The notes beneath the pieces were generated by a model. The model searched no databases. It was not told the DNA's origin and saw nothing but the letters and a program-made list of their open reading frames with translations. From Micromonosporaceae bacterium (GTDB lineage: Bacteria; Actinomycetota; Actinomycetes; Mycobacteriales; Micromonosporaceae): a stretch of 10,581 bases of DNA. Location: NCBI GenBank assembly GCA_019689695.1, contig JADGHA010000110.1, positions 1 to 10,581 on the forward strand, in the 5' to 3' direction. The translations under genes were made by a program, and so were the position numbers. Below, one piece after another: positions 7,135 to 10,581 of this stretch; the first letter of the stretch is position 1; every line of letters begins with the position of its first letter.

Positions 7135-8579
7135 TCACCCCACCAGCGTCTTGACCCCCGCCACGAGCGCGCCCAGGCCGGCCTTGGCGTCGGCGAAGAG
7201 CATGCCCGTCTTCGGGTTGGTGTACAGCTCGTTGTCGATGCCGGCGTACCCGTGGCCCATGGACCGCTTGATGACGATGACGCTGCGCGCCGCGTCGACG
7301 TCGAGGATCGGCATGCCGGATATCGGGTTGCCCGGCCGGCGCGCCGCCGGGTTGGTCACGTCGTTGGCCCCCACGACCAGCGCCACGTCGGCGTGGGAGA
7401 GCTCGGCGTTCGCCTCGTCCAGCTCCTTCATCTGCGGGTACGGCACGTTCGCCTCGGCGAGCAGGACGTTCATGTGCCCCGGCATCCGTCCCGCGACCGG
7501 GTGGATCGCGTAGCTCACCGCCACGCCGTGTCCGGCCAGCAGCTGGGCTAGCTCGTGGACGGCGTGCTGCGCCTGCGCGGCCGCCAGGCCGTAGCCCGGC
7601 ACGATGACCACCCTGCTGGCGTACGCGAGCTGGATCGCCGCGTCGTCGGCGCTGACCGCGCGTACCCCGGCACCGGGCGCCGGGGGGGGCCCCGGCGCGG
7701 GGGGCGCCGCCCGCGCCCCCCCCCCCCCCCGGCCGGGGAGTCGCCGGTGCCGAACCCGCCGGCCACGATGCTCACGATGGAGCGGTTCATGGCCTGCGCC
7801 ATCAGGACGGTCAGGATGGTGCCGGACGCGCCGACCAGCGCTCCCGCGACGATCAGGACGCTGTTGTCCAGGACGAACCCGGCCATCGCCACGGCGGTGC
7901 CGGTGAAGGCGTTCAGCAGCGAGATGACCACCGGCATGTCCGCGCCGCCGATCGGCAGCACGCCGACCACGCCGAGGGCGAGCGCGGCCAGCAGCAGCAC
8001 CGCCAGCGCCGCCATCCCGCCGCGGCCGGTCGCGCTGACGGCGCCGGCGCAGACCGCCACGATGGACAGCCCGGCGGTGAGGACCCGCCCGCCGGTGAAG
8101 ACCACCGGCCCGCTGGGCACCAGACCCTGCAGCTTGCCGGAGGCCACCAGGGAGCCGGCGAAGGTGAGAGCGCCGATGAGCACGTCCAGCACGGTCGGGA
8201 CGGCGACCCGTGCGGGCACGGGCGCGGCGAGCCGGGTGAACTCGTGCACCGCCACGATGGCGGCGGCGCCGCCGCCGACCGCGTTGAAGAGGCTCACCAG
8301 CTGGGGCATTGCCGTCATCCGCACGGTCCGGGCGGTGTACCAGCCGGCTAACGCCCCGGCACCCGCGCCCGCCCCGAGGAAGGTCCACCCGGTGGCCGTG
8401 ATGGCGCCGGCGTCGATGACGAGCACGAGCGTGGCGACCACGGCCGCCGCCATGCCGGCGGCGGAGAGCTGGTTGCCGCGGCGGGCCCGGACCGGCGAGT
8501 TCATCAGGTGCAGGCCGAGCACGAAGCAGGCCGCGGCCGCCAGGTAGGTCAACCGAACCGCGGTGTCCACTGTGCTCAC
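7135..8579 (-). CDS. pntB: NAD(P) transhydrogenase beta subunit PntB, interrupted by an apparent frameshift
   Basis: PntB forms the proton channel (domain II) and binds NADP(H) (domain III) of the proton-translocating transhydrogenase in the cytoplasmic membrane. The first part, from the GTG at 8579, encodes about nine hydrophobic segments including SLFNAVGGGAAAIVA, ADMPVVISLLNAFTGTAVAM and AQAMNRSIVSIVAGGFGTGD. The second part, in another frame, encodes domain III with VPGYGLAAAQAQ, HPVAGRMPGHMNVLLAEANV, GANDVTNPAA and KRSMGHGYAGIDNELY. The switch falls in a G/C-only linker (7673-7738) with 15 G in a row on the coding strand. Adding one base gives 481 residues and removing two gives 480, both normal for the family. 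As written, the first frame would read through unrelated sequence to 7548 (343 residues) and lack domain III. Both halves are fully conserved, so a miscounted homopolymer is more likely than a dead gene. The GTGA overlaps the pntA2 stop. Confidence 0.9.
7673..7738. repeat. 66-base pure G/C low-complexity stretch with a 15-C run inside pntB
   Basis: No A or T occurs from 7673 to 7738. It contains G8 (7682-7689), G6 (7699-7704) and C15 (7716-7730). It encodes the flexible Gly/Ala/Pro linker between PntB domains II and III, which tolerates length change, and it marks the frame switch in that gene. Such runs are error-prone in sequencing and slippery in replication. Confidence 0.9.
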
Positions 8580-8857
8580 CGCTCGCGCTCGGTCGGCTTG
8601 CGGAACATCTGCAGCATCCGCCCGGTGACCACGTACCCCCCGACCACGTTCATGGCGGCGAAGCCGGCGGCGAACAACGCCAGGGCGTAGCCGACCAGGT
8701 CGTGCGCGCTGGCCGCGATGAGCACCGCGCCGACCAGCACCACGCCGTGGATGGCGTTGGCGGCCGACATGAGCGGGGTGTGCAGGGTGGCGGGCACCTT
8801 GCCTATCACCTCGAACCCGACCAGCAGGGCGAGCAGGAAGATGCTCAGGTTGGTCAC
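8576..8857 (-). CDS. pntA2: NAD(P) transhydrogenase alpha-2 subunit (membrane part)
   Basis: This 93-residue protein is the small membrane subunit of the three-gene transhydrogenase, equivalent to the C-terminal membrane helices of E. coli PntA. Three hydrophobic segments are seen at about 4-21, 36-51 and 54-78. The conserved VPATLHTPLMSAANAIHGVV lies between the first two. The start is GTG at 8857, preceded by AAGGAGG (8864-8870) with a 6-base spacer, one of the strongest ribosome sites in the window. The GTG shares bases with the pntA1 stop (GTGA), and its own stop overlaps the pntB GTG in the same way, so the three subunits are likely translated together. It would join PntB to form the proton channel. 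The symbol pntAb is used in some genomes. Confidence 0.92.
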   Translation of the reverse strand: MTNLSIFLLALLVGFEVIGKVPATLHTPLMSAANAIHGVVLVGAVLIAASAHDLVGYALALFAAGFAAMNVVGGYVVTGRMLQMFRKPTERER

Positions 8858-10002
8858 CGGGAGCCTCCTTCGACGAGCGCGGCCACGGCCGGGTGGACGA
8901 CCTGGCCCCGGTGGGTGATGACGACGCCGGCCTGGATCTCGTCGGTCAGGTCGACCACCGGCGAGCCGTCGCGGACCAGGTGCAGCAGCAGGGCGGTGAC
9001 GTTGCGGGAGTAGGCCGCCGAAGCGGCGGTCGGGACGGTCGAGGCCAGGTTCGCCGCGCCGATCACGGTCACGCCCTCCTCGGTCACCACCGTCGCACCC
9101 GGGCGGCTCAGCGCCACGTTGCCGCCCCGGGGACCGGCGGCCAGGTCCACGACGACGGACCCCGCAGCCATTTGCTTCAGCGCGTCCTCGCTGACCAGCA
9201 AGGGCGGCCGCCGGCCGGGCACCTGAGCCGTCGTGATCACCACGTCGTGCCGGGCGATGCGGGCGACGAGTGCCTCCTGCTGGGCCCGCTGCTCGTCGGC
9301 GCCGAGTGCCCGGGCGTACCCACCCTCGCCGGTCGCGGTCGGCTGGCCGGGCAGGTCCAGGAAGGCCGCGCCGACGGACTCCACTTCGGACCTGGACTCC
9401 GGGCGGATGTCGTACCCGGAGACGACCGCGCCCAGCCGGCGCGCGGTGCCCATCGCCTGCAGGCCGGCCACCCCGGCGCCGAGCACGAGCACCCGCGCCG
9501 GCCGGGCCGTGCCGGCCGCGGTGACCAGCATCGGGAAGTAGCGACCGAACGCGTTCGCGGCCACCAGCACCGCCTTGTAGCCGGCCACGTTCGCCTGGGA
9601 CGTCAGCGCGTCCATCGGCTGCGCCCGGCTCAGCGTCCTGGGTAGACAGTCCAGGCTCACCGCGGTTACGTCGAGATCGGCCAGGCGGCGCGCGTACTGT
9701 GGATCGGAGAGCGGGGCCAGCAGGCCGACGACGAGCTGGCCGGCCCCTGGTCGCAGCAGGTCATCCCCGGGCCGGCCGACCGCCACGACGACATCCGCCG
9801 ATGCCAGCTCGGCCCGGCCGACCACCTCGGCGCCGGCCCGGGCGTACGCGTCATCGTCGAACCACGCCCGGCGGCCGGCGCCGGACTCGACCCGCACCGC
9901 CAGGCCGGCCGCGCGCAGCGGCCCGATTTGGTCGGGCACCAGGGCGACCCGGCGCTCGTCCGGGCCGCTCTCTGTCGCGACTGCCACCGTCAGCTCGGTC
10001 AC
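8854..10002 (-). CDS. pntA1: NAD(P) transhydrogenase alpha-1 subunit (NAD-binding domain I)
   Basis: This 382-residue soluble subunit binds NAD(H) and exchanges hydride with NADP(H) on PntB domain III. The N-terminus has the alanine dehydrogenase/PNT pattern ATESGPDERRVALVP (9-23). MDALTSQANVAGYKAV (130-145) and the Rossmann motif GAGVAG (175-180) follow, with D198 in GYDIRPE at the end of the second strand, consistent with NAD binding. The frame is open up to 10122, but the GTG at 10002 is chosen: it has GGGAGAG just upstream, and it opens the normal family N-terminus (VTELTVAVATESG). The 40 extra residues are Gly/Ser/Pro-rich and unlike the family. It is the first gene of the seven-gene minus-strand operon and faces the SHOCT gene across a 152-base promoter region. 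Mutually related alanine dehydrogenase is excluded by the adjacent pntA2 and pntB. Confidence 0.92.
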   Translation of the reverse strand: MTELTVAVATESGPDERRVALVPDQIGPLRAAGLAVRVESGAGRRAWFDDDAYARAGAEVVGRAELASADVVVAVGRPGDDLLRPGAGQLVVGLLAPLSDPQYARRLADLDVTAVSLDCLPRTLSRAQPMDALTSQANVAGYKAVLVAANAFGRYFPMLVTAAGTARPARVLVLGAGVAGLQAMGTARRLGAVVSGYDIRPESRSEVESVGAAFLDLPGQPTATGEGGYARALGADEQRAQQEALVARIARHDVVITTAQVPGRRPPLLVSEDALKQMAAGSVVVDLAAGPRGGNVALSRPGATVVTEEGVTVIGAANLASTVPTAASAAYSRNVTALLLHLVRDGSPVVDLTDEIQAGVVITHRGQVVHPAVAALVEGGSR

Positions 10003-10006
10003 GGAA

Positions 10007-10013
10007 CTCTCCC
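10007..10013 (-). promoter_or_regulatory. Ribosome binding site that decides the pntA1 start
   Basis: On the minus strand GGGAGAG lies 4 bases before the GTG at 10002. It supports this start over the upstream ATG at 10122, which would add 40 residues unlike the family. Confidence 0.65.
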
Positions 10014-10088
10014 GCTTCTGTAGTCCAGACCCAGACTGTGCCGCCGCGTCGGTGGGGCGCGACGGTCCGAGGCCCTCTGCGTACGGGA

Positions 10089-10110
10089 CCTCCGGCCCTG
10101 ATCCCGGAGG
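10089..10110. promoter_or_regulatory. Candidate operator: perfect 7-bp inverted repeat overlapping a weak DosR-like box
   Basis: CCTCCGG (10089-10095) and CCGGAGG (10104-10110) form a perfect inverted repeat with an 8-base spacer in the middle of the divergent promoter region, about 85 bases upstream of pntA1 and 44 bases upstream of the SHOCT start. The overlapping GGGACCTCCGGCCC (10085-10098) agrees with the core GGGACTWWAGTCCC of the mycobacterial DosR box at 10 of 14 positions. Position and symmetry suit a regulator site, but short GC-rich palindromes can arise by chance. Confidence 0.35.
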
Positions 10111-10154
10111 CTGCCGGGCCATACCGTCGACCGCAGAGCCCGGAGGTGGTTGAG

Positions 10155-10403
10155 ATGCACTGGTACGACCACGGCATGAGCGGCTGGGGGTACGGCGTCA
10201 TGCTGGTCAACGGCCTCGTCTTCTGGGCGCTGGTGGTCGCGGTCGGGGTGCTGCTGTACCGCGTCCTGCGCCGCGGCGAGGGCGGTGGCGGGCGCGGGGG
10301 ACCGGACGAGCCGGCGCGGCAGACGCTCGCCGAGCGCTACGCCCGCGGCGAGATCGACGACGAGGTGTACCGCCGCCGGCTGGAGACGCTGCGGCGCGGC
10401 TGA
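10155..10403 (+). CDS. Small single-pass membrane protein with C-terminal SHOCT domain
   Basis: This 82-residue protein has one hydrophobic segment at about residues 13-37, after a short aromatic N-terminus (MHWYDHGMSGWGYG). A basic RRGEGGGG linker and a C-terminal SHOCT-type helix pair (about 55-81) follow, with LAERYARGEIDDEVYRRRLE. SHOCT domains are short C-terminal modules often attached to membrane or stress proteins; their exact role is not known, and oligomerisation is one suggestion. The ATG has GGAGG (10142-10146) eight bases upstream. The frame is open further left, but that part overlaps pntA1 and its promoter and lacks protein-like composition. It is divergent from the pnt-por operon and convergent with the partial gene at the window end. 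No specific function can be assigned. Confidence 0.85.
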   Translation: MHWYDHGMSGWGYGVMLVNGLVFWALVVAVGVLLYRVLRRGEGGGGRGGPDEPARQTLAERYARGEIDDEVYRRRLETLRRG

Positions 10404-10432
10404 GCCGGCCGGACAGCCGGCCCGGACTGCCG

Positions 10433-10467
10433 GCCGCAACCAGCCCGGCCGCCAGCCGCAACCAGCC
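10433..10467. repeat. 13-bp direct repeat in the convergent gap
   Basis: GCCGCAACCAGCC occurs at 10433-10445 and again exactly at 10455-10467, offset by 22 bases. Just before it, GCCGGC appears three times (10404-10409, 10416-10421, 10429-10434). The stretch lies between the SHOCT stop and the convergent gene stop and appears non-coding. It may be part of a terminator region or a local duplication. Confidence 0.7.
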
Positions 10468-10468
10468 G

Positions 10469-10499
10469 CCGGTCCGCTGGTGCCTAGGCCGCGGACCGG
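10469..10499. terminator. Hairpin at the convergent gene ends, spanning a stop codon
   Basis: A perfect 9-bp inverted repeat, CCGGTCCGC (10469-10477) and GCGGACCGG (10491-10499), encloses a 13-base loop. The loop holds the minus-strand TAG stop (10484-10486) within an 8-base palindrome GCCTAGGC. The stem is all strong pairs but one and lies between convergent genes, so a bidirectional transcription end or mRNA-stabilising hairpin is likely. There is no T tract. Confidence 0.55.
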
Positions 10500-10581
10500 G
10501 TCGGCGCCGCGGTGTCGTCGTACCGATGCTCAAGCTTGTCGACCACGCCGACCACGCCGGGGATGGTGTGGCTGACTCGGA
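10484..10581 (-). CDS. C-terminal end of a probable CBS/BON-domain protein (5' partial)
   Basis: Only the last 31 codons are inside the window, ending with TAG at 10484-10486. They read RVSHTIPGVVGVVDKLEHRY, then DDTAAPTRSAA. The IPGVVGVVDKLEHRYDD part matches the end of BON domains (V..V.GVV.VVD.L...), which often form the tail of two-CBS-domain proteins in actinobacteria, where the sequence usually ends with a short polar tail like this one. Codon use is strongly G/C at third positions, supporting a real gene. CBS-BON proteins are thought to sense adenylates and are frequent in stress or hypoxia clusters. The CBS part is not visible, so the full identity is an inference; a stand-alone BON or transport-associated protein is also possible. 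Confidence 0.6.
   Translation of the reverse strand, partial: RVSHTIPGVVGVVDKLEHRYDDTAAPTRSAA

Larger units (their letters stand above)
10003..10154. promoter_or_regulatory. Divergent promoter region between the pnt-por operon and the SHOCT gene
   Basis: These 152 bases separate two divergent starts and must hold the operon promoter on the minus strand and the SHOCT promoter on the plus strand. No convincing -10/-35 pair could be picked out on either strand. Visible structure comprises a 7-8-7 inverted repeat at 10089-10110, a second short one, CCCGG (10103-10107) and CCGGG (10114-10118), and a tandem CCAGAC pair at 10025-10036 near pntA1. Confidence 0.6.

Noticed and set aside
7716..7730. 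Programmed -1 frameshifting as the primary explanation for pntB.
   Set aside because: It is possible in principle, but PntB is normally one continuous chain, a G15 run is a classic sequencing error site, and no stimulatory structure could be shown by eye. Kept only as an alternative.
7555..8547. Plus-strand open frame of 330 codons opposite pntB.
   Set aside because: Low-complexity Ala/Thr/Pro/Ser composition, antisense to a conserved membrane protein, and no ribosome site of note.
10003..10122. Forty-residue N-terminal extension of PntA1 from an ATG at 10122.
   Set aside because: It is unlike the family, removes most of the promoter region, and the GTG at 10002 has a good ribosome site and opens the conserved N-terminus.
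9699..10154. Upstream extension of the SHOCT reading frame on the plus strand.
   Set aside because: It runs antisense through pntA1 with Arg/Pro-rich shadow composition; the ATG at 10155 has GGAGG at the right distance.

Overview
The window is very GC-rich DNA with dense, overlapping genes and frequent GTG starts. This points to a high-GC actinobacterium, perhaps Micromonosporaceae, though the genus cannot be fixed by eye. Nearly every base is coding. No RNA genes, insertion sequences, integrases or CRISPR arrays were seen.

Left part (1-2761, + strand): the 3' portion of a zinc-dependent glucose 1-dehydrogenase (its first ~40 residues lie outside the window), followed after 9 bases by a complete GH15 glycoside hydrolase of the trehalase/glucoamylase type. 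Together they could release glucose from a storage sugar and oxidise it to gluconolactone with production of NAD(P)H.

Middle and right part (10002 down to 2783, - strand): a tight seven-gene operon, transcribed pntA1 - pntA2 - pntB - porG - porA - porB - iron-sulfur flavoprotein. The first three genes encode the proton-translocating NAD(P) transhydrogenase in its split-alpha form. The next three encode the gamma, alpha and beta subunits of a pyruvate:ferredoxin oxidoreductase. There is no free-standing delta (ferredoxin) subunit. In its place is a GltD-like NAD(P)H/FAD protein with a C-terminal 2[4Fe-4S] ferredoxin domain. The simplest reading is an oxidoreductase that passes electrons between pyruvate/CoA and NADP(H), with PntAB equilibrating NADPH and NADH against the proton gradient. 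All junctions overlap except pntB-porG (3 bases apart).

pntB as written is broken: domain II and domain III lie in different frames, joined at a 66-base stretch of pure G/C that contains a run of 15 C (15 G on the coding strand). One extra base or two fewer would restore a normal ~480-residue PntB, so a sequencing or assembly error is the leading explanation.

Right edge (10003-10581): a 152-base divergent promoter region with a perfect 7-8-7 inverted repeat and a weak DosR-like box; a small single-pass membrane protein with a SHOCT domain (+); a repeat- and hairpin-rich convergent gap; and the last 31 codons of a minus-strand gene that looks like the C-terminal BON end of a CBS/BON protein. 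This mix of fermentative pyruvate metabolism, transhydrogenase and a CBS/BON-type protein resembles the hypoxia or dormancy stress islands of actinobacteria. That comparison is an inference.
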